Below the pieces are notes generated by a model. The model was not told the origin of the DNA, ran no database searches, and saw only the letters and a list, made by a program, of their open reading frames with translations. Of a stretch of 64,000 nt of DNA, positions 1-9,143 are shown piece after piece. Every line of letters begins with the position of its first letter. Position 1 is the first letter of the stretch. Position numbers and translations under genes: made by a program. Origin of the DNA: JAIBCM01 sp041395165 (GTDB lineage: Bacteria > Verrucomicrobiota > Verrucomicrobiia > JADLBR01 > JAIBCM01); contig JAWLBA010000005.1 of the NCBI GenBank assembly GCA_041395165.1, positions 1-64,000 of the forward strand, read 5' to 3'.

Positions 1-78
1 GAACTGGGGTTCGCATGGCATTTAGTCTAATGAATTAAATTTTTAATGCAAACGCTTGTCTTACGATGTTGTTATTTT

Positions 79-1449
79 TTAGTTGTTTTGATACCAATCA
101 ATTTTTCGAGTGGTATACATCACGGCGGCTAGGACAATCAATAATCCGGCTGTGCCAAGGAGCAAGGCGTAATCCTGAAGTTGTAAGATAATGTAAAGAA
201 AACCGTAGATGCCGATTAAACCGCCTCCAATGAAAATGGTTTTGACGCCGCTTTTTAGAATGGCGAGGCTGTAAAGCGTGATCATGATAACAGCGACGCT
301 AGAGGCGATGAGATAGGCATAAGAAAAAAGCATGAATTCAGACAAGGAAAGAAGCGAAAGATAAAACAGGCAGAGTGCGGCGCCGACTAAAATGTATTGA
401 AAAGGGTGAATGCGAAGGTGAGCTGTGACTTCAAAAAGAAAGAAAGCAGTGAAAACTAATACAATAAAAAGAATGCCGTATTTGATAGAGCGTTCTATTT
501 TGCGATAGAAATCAATTAATGAAATGAATTCTACGCCAAAGGTTGAATCTTGAACGAGCGAAGAGCGGAAGGGAGTGCTTTCTTGATCAGTCCATTGTTG
601 GGGATAATTGCGACCATAATAAGAAATGTTCCAGTGTGCTTGAAATCCTTCGGGAGTGATATTGCGTTCAGTGGGGAGAAAAGCGCCTTTGAAGCTGGGA
701 TCTGGCCAGGGCGAATGGATCGTGGCTTGGTTTTCTATACCGACAGGCGCAAATTGTAGTTCTCGACTGCCGTTGAGTTGCAGATCCAGTTCAAAAGATT
801 GTTTGGGTAGTGAGGGATCAAATTTTTCCAGTGAAGCTTGGATGCCGGAACTGAAATCGCTCAGTTTAATGCCCGGTGTCAAAGGAATGTTTTGAGAGTT
901 CCATTTTACATTGAGCGCTTTATGTGTGCCTCGCAGATCGGTAAAGGCAAACGCCAAACTAGCTTTATCCCATAAAACATTTTGTTGAGAAATGTTTAGG
1001 GTTTTGAAGTTTAATTCATTAAAATAGCCCGATAATTTGAGCTGAGCGCTATAAACAACTGCCTCGTATATGCCGCGATAAAGCTTTTGAGGATTGGCTG
1101 TGCATTCGATACTGAGTTGTGCCGGTAAAAAATAAGCATTGGCTATGGCGGTAACCACGGTTTCTTTATCCACGGTTTTGCCATTCATTAAAACGGATTT
1201 GGTTTCTTTATATTGATAGCGGTAAGGAAGAATCAGGACGGGGCCTATCACACGTTGCGGTTTTCCCCATGTGCTTGTAATGTCTTCGATGGCTGTGTTT
1301 CTTTGGTCGAGTCGATCGTCCAAAATATAATGAATCATGCTCAAAGGAATCAGAAGAAGAAGCACTAAGACGCAAATACTGATCACTTTAAAAAATAAAC
1401 TATTGCGATTTAAAAAAGACGAAGTTTGAATGACAGGAGGGATAGCCAT
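79..1449 (-). CDS. creD: CreD-family inner membrane protein
   Basis: A 456-residue protein recognised as the CreD (cell envelope integrity / colicin-E2 tolerance) family. One membrane segment lies at about residues 20-40, followed by the family's conserved stretch with WGKPQRVIGPVLILPYRY near residue 62, a long extracytoplasmic beta-rich region, and about five to six membrane segments from residue 318 to 448. Length is the usual one for the family. Its biochemical activity is not established; in enterobacteria it belongs to the CreBC regulon, but no creB/creC is visible here. It is the last gene of a minus-strand envelope/stress group; the 78 bases to its left hold nothing I recognise. Intact frame, ATG start. 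Confidence 0.9.
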   Translation of the reverse strand: MAIPPVIQTSSFLNRNSLFFKVISICVLVLLLLIPLSMIHYILDDRLDQRNTAIEDITSTWGKPQRVIGPVLILPYRYQYKETKSVLMNGKTVDKETVVTAIANAYFLPAQLSIECTANPQKLYRGIYEAVVYSAQLKLSGYFNELNFKTLNISQQNVLWDKASLAFAFTDLRGTHKALNVKWNSQNIPLTPGIKLSDFSSGIQASLEKFDPSLPKQSFELDLQLNGSRELQFAPVGIENQATIHSPWPDPSFKGAFLPTERNITPEGFQAHWNISYYGRNYPQQWTDQESTPFRSSLVQDSTFGVEFISLIDFYRKIERSIKYGILFIVLVFTAFFLFEVTAHLRIHPFQYILVGAALCLFYLSLLSLSEFMLFSYAYLIASSVAVIMITLYSLAILKSGVKTIFIGGGLIGIYGFLYIILQLQDYALLLGTAGLLIVLAAVMYTTRKIDWYQNN

Positions 1450-1556
1450 AAAATGAAGGTTAATTATTTTATGGCGATTGGGGAAGCGATATTTTGGAAA
1501 ATACGGATTCGCTCGTAAAAATGGCGGGCCTCAATTTTTGAGTAGGGATTGATATC

Positions 1557-2147
1557 TTAAATCATGTGCGCCGCCTCTCTTGTCCAAGCTTGTTGTGTAT
1601 TGTGCAAAGCAATTATTCCGGCATTCGGCTCAGTCACGTCGCCTTCATCTGCAAGCTCTGTGACAACGATAGCAGGAATAATTTCGCTTATTTCGACGAT
1701 TAGTGGTGTGATGTTTTTTAAATGTTCTAAAGCGAGATCGGCAATGATGGAGTCATGCAATGAAAGACCGACTGTGTGGAGCATGGTGTAGCTGATTGCC
1801 GAAAGACTGAGTGCGGTGTAATCGTCGCGCAACATTTTAGAAACTTCATGGGAACGAACTTTATTGAGAAATCCCATGGTTGAACCTGCTAATGAAGTGA
1901 CGGCTCCTTTAAGAGCAGAGCGAGCGCCTACATTGAATCGGGTTACTTGAGTGTCTAAATTGACGACATGTTTTTGGGTGATAAAAACAATTTGATTAAT
2001 TAAGCTAACGGCTTGTGGATATCTTTTTAGATTGGAATCGTTGGCTTGAATTTGTGAGATATCGAGCAAATATTGATCCCAAGCTCGCATGTCCGTAACG
2101 TATTGTTTCAATGTTTGATTTCTATCTTTCAGAGTTTCTGTTTTCAT
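1557..2147 (-). CDS. Unrecognised helical protein, possibly ferritin-like fold
   Basis: A 196-residue soluble protein that I do not recognise with certainty. It looks all-helical, without signal peptide or clear membrane segment. The second half carries scattered Asp/Glu/His on helices (an HD pair near residue 130, ALEH near 140, EISE near 152), which resembles the ferritin-like four-helix fold, but no complete ExxH pairs are clear. It sits between creD and an FAD-Rieske oxidoreductase on the same strand, with DUF1328 and CsbD genes just beyond, so a stress role is a reasonable inference from context only. Start is ATG at 2147, a few bases after an AAGGGAA ribosome-binding stretch. Confidence 0.55.
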   Translation of the reverse strand: MKTETLKDRNQTLKQYVTDMRAWDQYLLDISQIQANDSNLKRYPQAVSLINQIVFITQKHVVNLDTQVTRFNVGARSALKGAVTSLAGSTMGFLNKVRSHEVSKMLRDDYTALSLSAISYTMLHTVGLSLHDSIIADLALEHLKNITPLIVEISEIIPAIVVTELADEGDVTEPNAGIIALHNTQQAWTREAAHMI

Positions 2148-2171
2148 GGGTAGTTCCCTTTCATGGTGAGA

Positions 2172-3728
2172 TTAATGATTTATTTTGAGAGAAAACTTTT
2201 TATGTGAGGTTAAGTCCGATGTGGCTGGGCCGTGGATAACTTTTCCGTAGCAATCGAAGCGTGAGCCGTGCGCAGGGCAATCCCAGGTTTTTTCTACTGC
2301 GTTCCAACAAAGTCGTGCTTTGAAATGAGGACAAAAAGCCGACATCTCATAGTAATTGCCTTGTTCATCGCGATAAACAGCAACTTGTTCCAGTTTGCGT
2401 TGAATAATGGCCCCCTGGCCGCGTTTAATTTTTTTTTCGGATAATTTCTTAACAGGAATCCACTTGGTGTATTGACATATGACATTCCAATTTTTTTTCG
2501 CAAAAGTTCCTAATGTTTTTAATGGAATTCGTGAAGGGCTATAAAGTTCGGTCCAGGGATTGCTCCGTTGTTGAACGAGATCAGTTAAAAGTAAGCCGGC
2601 AATCGTGCCGTGAGTCATGCCCATGCCGGAATCGCCCGTGGCGATATAAATATTTTTTTCACTGCCAGGATAAAGTCCGATAAAGGCTAGCCCATCTAAA
2701 GTCTCTAACACTTCGCCCGACCAAAAATAAACGGGGTCGCTGGCTTGAGGAAAATATTTTTTTGTCCACCGGATCAGTCGTTGAAAACATCGCGAGGGAT
2801 TTTGAACCTGGCCCGTTTTATGATCTTCACCCCCTACGATTAAAATATCTTTCTCATTATTTGTTAAAGTTGTTTCTGATTTTGCTAGACGAATATAATG
2901 ATATGGATCTAAAGTGTCCCAATAAAGACCTGTTTTAAAACTGTTATGAGGTATTTCAACGCCGATGACATAAGTTTGATAAGCAGTTTGTTTGGTGTGA
3001 ATGGTGAGTCGATTGATAATTGGTGTATTGGTTGCTAGCACTAAAGCTTTGGCTTCAATATGAAATCCTTGATTTGTTTTGATTGTAAACAAGTTGTTAT
3101 CTTTCTTTTTTATTTCGGTCATTGCAGTTTGCGTAAAAATTTTCCCGCCACAATTTTGAATGGCTTGTGCCAAACCCTGAAGATAAAGTAATGGGTTAAA
3201 CTGTGCTTGGTTAGGGAAAAGCAGATAATCATGATTTTCAAAACCGGAAAGAGGCAGCTCAGACATTAATTGCACATTGCTCAAACCGGCACGATGCGCA
3301 GCTTCTAACTCTCTTTCCAATTCTTTCGAATGTGTTTCAGGAGAAAAAAGGTAACCATTTAAGCGTTGAAAATCGCAGTCAATGTTTTCTCGTTTGATAA
3401 GGGTCTCAATTTTATCAATGGCTTCGGTATGGCTTTGGGCCGCTAGTTTTGCTTTTACCAAGCCATGACATTGTTCAATGCGATAATAGCGATCGTCTAT
3501 GGCATTGGATAAATGAGCAGTGGTTTTTTGAGTTTCTCCAGAAGCTAAAGTTTTAGCTTCTAAAACAATAACGTTCACTCCTTCGCACGCTAAAAAATAG
3601 GCGGTCGATAGCCCTGCGATTCCCGCTCCAATTATGCAGACTTCTGTATTTAAATTTTCATGTAAGGAGTCGTTTAACCATTGTGGTGTGCCTTTCCTCC
3701 AAAAAGACGATGTTGGATCGGTTTTCAT
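2172..3728 (-). CDS. FAD-dependent oxidoreductase with C-terminal Rieske domain
   Basis: A 518-residue two-domain protein. The N-terminal DAO-type FAD domain has the dinucleotide-binding motif GAGIAG at residues 34-39 followed by an acidic strand end (VLEA), and the middle contains the substrate-side beta sheet of glycine-oxidase-like enzymes, with the second FAD contact GDSGMGMTHG near residue 367. The C terminus is a Rieske 2Fe-2S domain with ligands C466, H468, C484 and H487 (CPH and CPAH). The combination is a known bacterial family (DadA-like plus Rieske) whose substrate is usually unknown. Neighbours on both sides are stress-type small genes. Frame intact; ATG at 3728. Confidence 0.88.
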   Translation of the reverse strand: MKTDPTSSFWRKGTPQWLNDSLHENLNTEVCIIGAGIAGLSTAYFLACEGVNVIVLEAKTLASGETQKTTAHLSNAIDDRYYRIEQCHGLVKAKLAAQSHTEAIDKIETLIKRENIDCDFQRLNGYLFSPETHSKELERELEAAHRAGLSNVQLMSELPLSGFENHDYLLFPNQAQFNPLLYLQGLAQAIQNCGGKIFTQTAMTEIKKKDNNLFTIKTNQGFHIEAKALVLATNTPIINRLTIHTKQTAYQTYVIGVEIPHNSFKTGLYWDTLDPYHYIRLAKSETTLTNNEKDILIVGGEDHKTGQVQNPSRCFQRLIRWTKKYFPQASDPVYFWSGEVLETLDGLAFIGLYPGSEKNIYIATGDSGMGMTHGTIAGLLLTDLVQQRSNPWTELYSPSRIPLKTLGTFAKKNWNVICQYTKWIPVKKLSEKKIKRGQGAIIQRKLEQVAVYRDEQGNYYEMSAFCPHFKARLCWNAVEKTWDCPAHGSRFDCYGKVIHGPATSDLTSHKKFSLKINH

Positions 3729-3768
3729 GGTAGTGCCGTTTTTCTTTCATGGGATGTTAATCGATTTG

Positions 3769-3933
3769 TTATATAGGAGGGCGCCGACCAAAAAAGAGTG
3801 ATACAATAAAAAGCACAAGGAATATGAAAAATAAAATTTTGGCAATTCCCGCAACTGTTCCTGCGATCACTCCAAATCCCAATACTCCTGCGATAATGGC
3901 AATGATTAAAAAAGTAATGGCATAACCTAACAT
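3769..3933 (-). CDS. DUF1328 (YtjA-like) small membrane protein
   Basis: A 54-residue protein. It begins MLGYAITFLIIAIIAGVLG and has two hydrophobic segments (about residues 4-24 and 30-48) separated by a short Gly/Ala stretch, and ends in FFGRRPP. This is the DUF1328/YtjA pattern: tiny inner membrane proteins commonly found beside CsbD and other general-stress genes. It lies between csbD (18 bases upstream) and the FAD-Rieske gene, on the same strand, so co-transcription is likely. Function unknown. Confidence 0.85.
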   Translation of the reverse strand: MLGYAITFLIIAIIAGVLGFGVIAGTVAGIAKILFFIFLVLFIVSLFFGRRPPI

Positions 3934-3950
3934 GGCTGCCTTCTTTCTAA

Positions 3951-4142
3951 TTATGGGTTTGTTTCTTCAAACATTTCTTCAACTTCTTCGCGACTTTTTC
4001 CAAGTTTTCTTTGGATGTTGCCAATGAGTTCGTCTTCTTTTCCTTCTACATAAACTAAATCTTCATCGGCTAATTGAGCGTATTTTTGTTTTAATTTACC
4101 TTTAATTACGTTCCAGTTTCCTTTGAGTGATGTTTTGTTCAT
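3951..4142 (-). CDS. CsbD-family stress protein
   Basis: A 63-residue hydrophilic protein with the CsbD signature: a WNVIKGKLKQKYAQLADEDL stretch at residues 11-30 and the acidic/basic tail with EDELIGNIQRKLGKSREEVE. The family is strongly induced in general stress responses (SigB in Bacillus, RpoS-type in Gram-negatives) but has no assigned biochemical role. It is the first gene of a minus-strand run with DUF1328, an FAD-Rieske oxidoreductase, a helical protein and creD. It is divergent from the amidohydrolase gene; the 125-base gap between them should hold both promoters. Confidence 0.9.
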   Translation of the reverse strand: MNKTSLKGNWNVIKGKLKQKYAQLADEDLVYVEGKEDELIGNIQRKLGKSREEVEEMFEETNP

Positions 4143-4267
4143 ACTTTAATCTAAAGAAAAAACGCGATGACGCAAATGGGGCGTGGTTTTTTAAAGCAGT
4201 TCACTCAGAGATAAAAAATTTCCAAAAAATTTTTGCGAATCTGTTAATATGTTATTACATTTTTAGT

Positions 4268-5158
4268 ATGACAGTTCTTTATGATGAGGCCTGTGCGGAG
4301 TATGAAAAACAAGGACATCCAGAAGCGGCTTTTCGCGTGCAAGACACTTTATCTTATTTGCAGCGGCAACATGGAGCGCAGTGGCATTGGCAAAAGCCAT
4401 CGCTATCAGTGATAGCTGAGTCAGATTTACAACTGGCGCATGATAAAAATTATTTGGAAGATTTAAAACAGATTCGTAAAGATTTTGATGAGGACACACC
4501 TTGTTATCCGGATATGTTTCATCATGCTATGCGAGCTGCGAGCGCAGCAGTGGAAATGATACATGTCGCGAAACAAGGGGAACCGGTTTTTTCTTTGATG
4601 CGTCCGCCTGGGCATCATGCAACGCGTGATCAGGCAATGGGTTTTTGTTATTTGAATTCTATTGTGATTGCTGCTTTGAAAGCGATTCAAGAAAATGCGA
4701 AGGAGCGAATTGCCATTTGGGATTTTGACGCGCATCATGGTAATGGAACAGAAGCGATTGTTTTAGGGCATCCGCAGATTCGTTATGTTTCGGTGCATCA
4801 ATCGTTGTGTTATCCCGGGACGGGTTTAGTTTCTCAAGAGAACTGTTTTAATTATCCGGTAGAACCTTATATTTCAGCTCGAGAGCATATGGAAGTTTTG
4901 CGTCAATCCTGGGATAAAGTTTTGGATTTTTCACCTACGCTTATATTAATTTCGGCAGGGTTTGATGCTTATGCTCAGGATCCTTTGACGCAGCTTTCTT
5001 TGGAGAAAGAAAATTTTTCGGAATTGGGAAGTTGGTTGCATCACGCTGGGTTGCCAGCAGGCGCACTTTTGGAGGGAGGTTACAGTCGTGATTTACCTTA
5101 TTTAGTTGATGCTTTTTTGGTGGGTTGGGATTTAGGCGATTTCATTAGTGCAACCTAA
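4268..5158 (+). CDS. Histone-deacetylase-family amidohydrolase
   Basis: A 296-residue member of the class II-like bacterial HDAC / acetoin-utilisation / acetylpolyamine amidohydrolase superfamily. Catalytic features visible: RPPGHHA with H116-H117, zinc ligands in WDFDAHHGNGT (D154, H156) and in ISAGFDAY (D233). These enzymes hydrolyse acyl-amide bonds on polyamines, lysines or small metabolites; the substrate cannot be told from sequence. An ATG at 4268 (MTVLYDEACAEYE) is chosen because family members start there; the same frame is open back to 4127 but that extension is not family-like and runs into csbD. Convergent with rsmE, the two ends overlapping by 27 bases. Confidence 0.87.
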   Translation: MTVLYDEACAEYEKQGHPEAAFRVQDTLSYLQRQHGAQWHWQKPSLSVIAESDLQLAHDKNYLEDLKQIRKDFDEDTPCYPDMFHHAMRAASAAVEMIHVAKQGEPVFSLMRPPGHHATRDQAMGFCYLNSIVIAALKAIQENAKERIAIWDFDAHHGNGTEAIVLGHPQIRYVSVHQSLCYPGTGLVSQENCFNYPVEPYISAREHMEVLRQSWDKVLDFSPTLILISAGFDAYAQDPLTQLSLEKENFSELGSWLHHAGLPAGALLEGGYSRDLPYLVDAFLVGWDLGDFISAT

Positions 5159-5899
5159 TTCATTTTGCAATTCGTAGGATAGGATACTGAGTGAAAAAAT
5201 GGCAGCAGTTTCACTTTTTAAAACGATAGAGCCTAGGGTGACGGGTTGACAACCGTGAGAGAGGGCGAGATTGATTTCAGCGGGTGTAAAATCGCCTTCG
5301 GGGCCGATAAGGATGCAAACATGATTGGGTTTTTTTTGATGGTCTTGGTGATAGCGAGTAAAAATGGTTTTGAAAGTCATGGCACCGGGTTGCAAGGAGC
5401 CAATGAAGTTAAGGTCTGAGGCGAAATGGGTTTCGAAATAGTCGCGCACGGTGAAAAGCGGGTGAAGTGTAGGGAGCCAGTTTTGACCGCATTGTTTGGC
5501 GGCTTCGATGATGAGTTGTTGCCATTTTTCTCGTTTGTTTTCTGCACGTTGTTCTTCGAGCTGGACGATGGTGCGTTCGGAAATGATTGGAATGATATCG
5601 GTTACGCCAAGTTCTGTGGCTTTTTGTAGTAGGTTATCCATTTGTTTTGCTTTGGGGATAGCTTGAACTAGGGTGAGACGGTAATTGGGGCGAGGTGTGT
5701 GATGAAGGTTGAGTTGTTTTAACGTGACGCGATTTTTTTCAACAGTCAGGATTTCGTTCATGGTTTCGTTGCCGCGTCCATCGAATAGAACGATGCGATC
5801 CCCAACTTCATGACGAAGGACGTGCAAGCAGTGGTGAGCTTCTTCGCCGGTTAGGAATGGCTCTTGAAGATTGGGCTGATAGAAGCGGTCGATGGCCAT
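5132..5899 (-). CDS. rsmE: 16S rRNA (uracil-1498-N3)-methyltransferase RsmE
   Basis: A 255-residue RsmE. It has the N-terminal PUA-like domain (GEEAHHCLHVLRHEVGDRI at residues 18-36) and a SPOUT domain with its hallmark motifs: QAIPKAKQMDNLLQKATELG in the middle, IGPEGDF at about 198-204 and LGSIVLKSETAA near the C terminus forming the SAM-binding knot. It methylates N3 of U1498 of 16S rRNA. It follows dnaJ on the same strand with a 5-base gap, a common dnaJ-rsmE(-prmA) arrangement in bacteria. Frame intact, in contrast to the broken genes directly upstream. Confidence 0.94.
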   Translation of the reverse strand: MAIDRFYQPNLQEPFLTGEEAHHCLHVLRHEVGDRIVLFDGRGNETMNEILTVEKNRVTLKQLNLHHTPRPNYRLTLVQAIPKAKQMDNLLQKATELGVTDIIPIISERTIVQLEEQRAENKREKWQQLIIEAAKQCGQNWLPTLHPLFTVRDYFETHFASDLNFIGSLQPGAMTFKTIFTRYHQDHQKKPNHVCILIGPEGDFTPAEINLALSHGCQPVTLGSIVLKSETAAIFSLSILSYELQNELGCTNEIA

Positions 5900-5904
5900 G
5901 AAAG

Positions 5905-7044
5905 TTATTGTTTGAAGAAGGCTTTGGCTTTTTCAAAAAAGGAGCGATGAGCAGGATAGTTGTCGTTGTGGCTGAGTTTGGAAAATTCTTCGAGTTTCTT
6001 TTTTTCTTCTACGCTGAGTCGAGTGGGAACTTCGATAGTGGTGCGGATATGGAGATCGCCAGAGATTTTTGTTTTGAGGTCAGGGATGCCTTTGTGACGT
6101 AGACGAAAAACTTTTCCACTTTGTGTGCCTGCTGGGATTTTTAAGGTGGAGGGGCCTTGCAAGGTGGGGATTTCTATTTCACCGCCTAGTGCTGCGATGG
6201 GAAAAGGAATAGGAATCTCGCAAAGCAAATGGTTGCCTTCACGATGAAAAATAGGATGGGATTGAACGTGTAGGATCACGTAAAGATCACCTGCTTCACC
6301 GGTTCGAAAGCCGGCTTCGCCATTGCCGGTGGAGCGAAGGCGTGTGCCGGTTTCCACGCCGGCTGGAATGCGTAATGAGACGGTAGAAGTTTTTTCTACA
6401 CGCCCGTGGCCGTGACATTTGTGGCAGGGTTTATCGATGATTGAACCTTCACCTTGGCATTGGGGCAGGGTTTGCATCATAAATAAAACCGCCTACAGAA
6501 GTTCGAATTTGGCCGGCACCGCGACAGGTGGAACAGGTGATTTTTTGAGCGCCTTCACTGCGCCGTTGCTGTGTGGTGATTCGCATTGGCTGAGTTTGCG
6601 GACTTTAATTTCTTTTTCGCAACCGAAGACGGCTTCTTCGAAAGTGAGCTCTACCGTAGCGAAGATCAGCGCCACGATATTGAGTTTTTTGGCGACCAAG
6701 AGGTGCCAAAAAAATCGTCAAAGATACCGCCACCGCCTCGACTGCTTCCGAAGACTTCGAAAAATTTAAAGGATCGATGTGCATGCCGGCGCCAATCCGT
6801 TGCCGCCACCACCATTGGCAAATGCGGCGTGACCATAACGATCGTAAGCGGCGCGTTTATCAGGATGGCTTAGTACTTCGTAGGCTTCGCCAATTTCTTT
6901 GAATTTTTCTTCTGCTGCTTTGTCGTTGGGATTTTTGTCGGGATGATATTTAACGGCCAGTTTGCGATAGCATTTTTTAATTTCTTCCGAACTCGAGCTC
7001 CGAGTTATTTCCAGAATTTCATAATAATCTCGTTTTGTAGTCAT
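5905..7044 (-). pseudogene. dnaJ: DnaJ chaperone, several frameshifts
   Basis: Fragments of one dnaJ gene spread over three frames. The N-terminal J domain (residues 1-75, with YHPDKNPND) is intact from the ATG at 7044. It is followed by a Gly-rich linker with frame changes near 6790 and 6770, then the VELTFEEAVFGCEKEI stretch, a damaged zinc-finger region (CSTCRGAG, then CQGEG and CHKCHGHG after a further shift near 6485), and an intact C-terminal substrate-binding domain down to 5905. Total span matches a normal DnaJ of about 375 residues. Several shifts look like one base lost from a run. DnaJ is the Hsp70 co-chaperone. Since dnaJ and grpE are both broken side by side, sequence error is a strong alternative to real loss. 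Confidence 0.85.
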
Positions 7045-7067
7045 GACTCGTATGCAGGGTTGCGATT

Positions 7068-7589
7068 TTAATAAGAAACTTCTTTTCCTTTAGCAACGAT
7101 AACGGTTGCGGGGCGCAAGAGACGCTTTAGTTTGTAGCCTTTTTCGAAGTTGTTGCAGAACGATGCCGTCGTCAGCAGTTTCGACTTTGATGCGAGCCAG
7201 CTTCGTGCCACCGTGGATCGAAGGCGACCTAAAGCGTCGATGCTGGGTTCAACGCCGACTTGTTTTAAAACGTTGAGGAGTTGGTTGAAGGCGAGCCGTA
7301 TGCCTTGAACGATGGCGTTATTGTCGGCACTTTTCTTTGGCCGCTCTTAAGCCTAGTCAGGCTGTCGATAACGGGTAAAAGTTGTTCTAAGAGGGATTCA
7401 TTGGCAAATTTGATGGCGTCTTCTTTTTCTGCGAGCGGCGCGCTTGCGATAATTATCAAAAATCGGCAATCGAGTCTTCAGCGGAGTCGATCTTGGAGTT
7501 GATCGACTTCGGCATTTGGGTCGGAACCAGATTTTTAAATAATCTGTTGCTGCAGCAGGCACGTAGAGGAGTGTGTGTTTATGTGACAT
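7068..7589 (-). pseudogene. grpE: GrpE nucleotide exchange factor, frameshifted
   Basis: Pieces of GrpE can be read in different frames of the minus strand: an N-terminal coiled-coil piece (SDPNAEVDQLQDRLR near 7525-7480), FDNYRKRAA near 7440, KEDAIKFANESLLEQLLPVI near 7400, then NNAIVQGIRLAFNQLLNVLK and QVGVEPSIDALG near 7310-7225, and the C terminus GYKLKRLLRPATVIVAKG ending at the stop at 7068. Order and spacing match a full GrpE of about 170-185 residues, so this is one gene with at least four frame changes and not fragments of different genes. GrpE recharges DnaK. The proposed start (ATG at 7589) overlaps the end of the phosphatase gene and is uncertain. Confidence 0.8.
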
Positions 7590-8463
7590 AGAGCGCAAAT
7601 AAAGTAAGGCGTCATCACTGGGTGCGGTAGAACCTCTTGATGTGTTTAATCTCTTTGATAATATTACTTAGAAACTGGGCGTGCCCCTGTTTTGGGGTCA
7701 TTTTTTTCATTGTTTCGATTGATTGTTTTAATCTTTCCATTCCAAACTCGTCTTCGTTGTTATTTTGGGTTTCATTGACACCATCGGTAAAGAAGGTAAC
7801 GGAATCAATCTTTGATTGCAGTGTGACAATACCGTCTTGAATTAGTTTATCGAAGCGGGTCTCCTTGTCAATGCCTAGGGCCATGCCTGGGGATTCAATG
7901 GGAGCAAGTGGTATGAGTGCGGCTATAATGTAGAGGCATTTCGTGGCCGGGTTCGAGCAATGGTTGTAATAGTGGGGTATTGGTTTTTATGTCGACGATG
8001 GCGTAGCATGCCGTGATGTTATCACAACAATCCGCGTTTAATCGTCGATTCTATTTCTTTTAATAAAGCGCTGGGAGAAGAGTAGGTGGGTGCTAGGTGG
8101 ATGAAATGGGTGAGAGCTAGGGTCATGACCAGTGATGTGGGTAAGCCTTTTTCCGGCAACGTCAGCGATCAGGATCCTAAGCAGTGGTCGGAGAAAGAGA
8201 AAAATCGTAAAATCGCCACTTAAATATTGTGCGGGTTGATAGGCAGTAGCGAGTTCTAGTTGGGCGAAAGTCAGAGGTGTTTGGGGAAGGAGATGTTTTT
8301 GAAAGGTGATTGCTTTGTTAATGTCGCTTTGGGAGAAAGGTGAGGGCACGGAAGAAAGGGAAGGTTGAGTTGGGATAAAAATTTTAGATTGAGGTTTTCT
8401 TAATGCGAAGAAAATAAGTGCAAGAAAAAGACAAATCAAAAAGACAATCAGAATCAAGCCCAT
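7579..8463 (-). pseudogene. PP2C/SpoIIE-type serine phosphatase (RsbU-like), frameshifted
   Basis: The gene starts at the ATG at 8463 with an N-terminal membrane segment (residues 2-22, ILIVFLICLFLALIFFAL), followed by the RsbU/SpoIIE phosphatase domain: QKHLLPQ, ATAYQPAQYLSGDF and IADVAGKG, then after frame changes near 8215, 8140 and 7890 the motifs PGMALGIDKETRFDKLI and FFTDGVNET, and the final SDDALL region near 7595. GDF, DVAGKG, GDS-like and TDG/DD elements are those of PPM metal-dependent phosphatases. The usual substrate is a phosphorylated STAS anti-anti-sigma factor, and a STAS gene lies 17 bases upstream. Stop at 7579 is inferred, as the end frame is disturbed. Confidence 0.75.
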
Positions 8464-8480
8464 GAGAGACCTTTTAGGGG

Positions 8481-9013
8481 CTATGTGGTTGCAGTGGAAG
8501 GTTGTTTTTTCTGATTTTTTTGTTTTTTGGCGCTTCGATGGAGGTAGTCGACGACTTCTTGAAATTGTTCGCGATTACTCTCTTTAATTTTAATAAGGGT
8601 TTCGTGAGCGTCCAACATGGCTTGCGTGGTTTCGGGTTTGGTGGCTTCATCACCTTGAACCGGTGCTAAGGACGGAAAGTTAGAAGTGTCAGATGGGCTG
8701 GCAGGGATTACAATTAGGGAAATCGAGCCCCATGTTTCGAATGAGTTCTAGATTGCGATTTTGGCAAATTAACTAAAGAAAGCTGAAGATTAAGCTGGCG
8801 AGTTTGTAAGGCTAATCCTGCCAGCACACCAAGAAAGGTGCTATCGAGGCCGGTGCAGGAATTGAAATCGATTGTTAGATTCTTAACTCTTTGATTTAAA
8901 ATATCTTGAGTTGTGTCCTTAAAGAGACAGGCATTTTTATAGGAACCTTTTCCGCGAATCTGAAAATAGGCTTCCTCCTCCTTTTGACTAAACCAAAGGG
9001 TTTGTTGTGTCAC
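8481..9013 (-). pseudogene. STAS-domain (anti-anti-sigma-like) protein, frameshifted
   Basis: The N-terminal 85 residues form a STAS domain: a beta strand, then NQRVKNLTIDFNSCTGLDST, where the DFNSCTGLDST stretch holds the position that is phosphorylated in SpoIIAA/RsbV proteins. The frame breaks near 8755 (NLELIRNMGLDFPNCN continues in a second frame) and again near 8705. The remaining tail is a hydrophilic stretch (NREQFQEVVDYLHRSAKK) ending in a stop at 8481. STAS plus a membrane PP2C phosphatase suggests a partner-switching signalling pair acting on a sigma factor or other output. No anti-sigma kinase is visible. Confidence 0.72.
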
Positions 9014-9143
9014 AGTTGTTACTATAAAGCCTGAAAATGGATCGTCAAATGATGAATTTTGATAAGTATTAAGTTTTTTATAATCAATTAATTAATCGCT
9101 TAAAAAGGTCGAAAAGTTATCTTATGTGAAGTATAAGTTTTTC

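Noticed and set aside
4127..4267. N-terminal extension of the amidohydrolase back to 4127
   Set aside because: The extension lacks family likeness and overlaps csbD; the family start fits the ATG at 4268.
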